Source of the DNA: Symbiodinium natans
Taxonomy: Eukaryota > Sar > Dinophyceae > Suessiales > Symbiodiniaceae
DNA: 64,000 nucleotides
Direction of reading: 5' to 3'
Assembly (NCBI GenBank): GCA_905221605.1
Contig: CAJNDS010002745.1
Coordinates: forward strand, 172,501 to 236,500
Within the stretch, counting starts at the first letter, position 1. The number at the start of each line of letters is the position of its first letter. This document shows, in pieces, positions 63,489 to 64,000 of the stretch. The notes under the pieces were generated by a model. That model saw nothing but the letters and a program-made list of their open reading frames with translations. It had not been told where the DNA came from and did not search any database. The position numbers and the translations under genes were made by a program.

Positions 63489-64000
63489 CTTGAGATGAGG
63501 GTTTAGGGTTTAGCGTGATGGGGTTTAAGGTTTAGGGTTTAGGGCTTAGGGGGGGTTTAGGGCTCAATAGGGATGACAGTACCACCAATTATCATCCCTA
63601 TTAAGGGCTGCTCGGGTTTAGGGTTTCGGCTTCGGGGTTTTTGGGGTGTCGGGTTTAGGGTTTGGGGTGATGGGGTTTAGGGATTAGGTTTAGGATTTTT
63701 GGGGGGGTTTAGGGTAAGGGTGATGCGGTTTAGGGTTTAGGGTTAGGGGTTTAGGGTTTAGGATTTGGGGTTTGGTGCTCGTGTGGCTTGGGATTTAGCG
63801 TGCGGATGTTGAACTAAGTGCTTCGTTTGGGGAGCGAGGATTTACCGGGGCAGGTTTGGGGGCCCTAGAAAAAGAATAGGGCTCCATCAGGATTACATAT
63901 TGTTAAACCCTAAACCCCTAAACCCCTAAACCCATTACGGGGTGCGAGAGACGAAAAAGTACTCTCAAATCAAGCCCTGTTCTGGCGAGAATACTTTATA

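Noticed and set aside
1-64000. The window as a chromosome end (true telomere or subtelomere)
   Set aside because: Tracts occur in both orientations throughout, are short, and are separated by exon-like islands and transposons. None is terminal.
1-64000. Dinoflagellate spliced-leader gene, tRNA or rRNA genes
   Set aside because: I looked for the spliced-leader string and for cloverleaf or rRNA core motifs by eye and saw none. A covariance-model scan would be needed to be sure.
1-64000. Assembly artefact joining many small telomere-capped molecules
   Set aside because: Consistent minus-strand exon order, target duplications around tracts and transposons spanning them argue for real contiguity. 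Long-read coverage across tracts would settle it.

Overview
This looks like nuclear DNA of a protist with plant-type telomeric repeats, most likely a dinoflagellate; a chromerid or other alga is possible. The reasons are short non-repetitive islands buried in TTTAGGG/CCCTAAA tracts, introns whose acceptor is usually followed by G, donors that drift from GT, and degraded coding pieces of families common in dinoflagellate genomes (LINE-type reverse transcriptase, an oxygenase-like double-stranded beta-helix, an FkbM-like methyltransferase). No bacterial operons, rRNA, tRNA, CRISPR array or dinoflagellate spliced-leader sequence was seen. The species call is inference.

Layout: from about 1.9 kb to 63.5 kb, roughly 1 kb apart, there are about 58 GC-rich islands of 35-145 bp. 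Most are open in a single minus-strand frame, rich in A, E, R, Q, L and K (coiled-coil like), and end at plausible splice sites. I read them as micro-exons of one very large minus-strand gene, or of several genes on the same strand, transcribed from right to left. The introns hold telomere-like tracts, small hairpin transposons, poly-G/C runs and microsatellites. In at least 15 cases the donor GT is itself part of a telomeric repeat (GTTTAGG). Many introns start TTTAGGG and end CCCTAAA, so their two ends are complementary. Left of about 8 kb strand assignment is weaker.

Mobile DNA: a broken reverse transcriptase (34.77-35.53 kb) and a broken integrase (47.57-47.99 kb) are each cut by telomeric tracts flanked by 3-5 bp direct repeats, and removing the tract plus one repeat copy makes the reading frames meet. 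This suggests that telomeric tracts arrived as insertions with target duplications. Other elements are a 112-bp family with perfect 4-bp target duplications in four of five copies, a hairpin family with GGTCCATGTACC ends (nine copies), several TA-flanked inverted-repeat elements including one of about 1 kb, and an array of 92-bp palindromic units (51.47-52.52 kb).

All exon calls come from reading frames and splice-like junctions seen by eye, with no transcript or homology search. Individual boundaries are uncertain, while the overall pattern is much better supported than any single exon.
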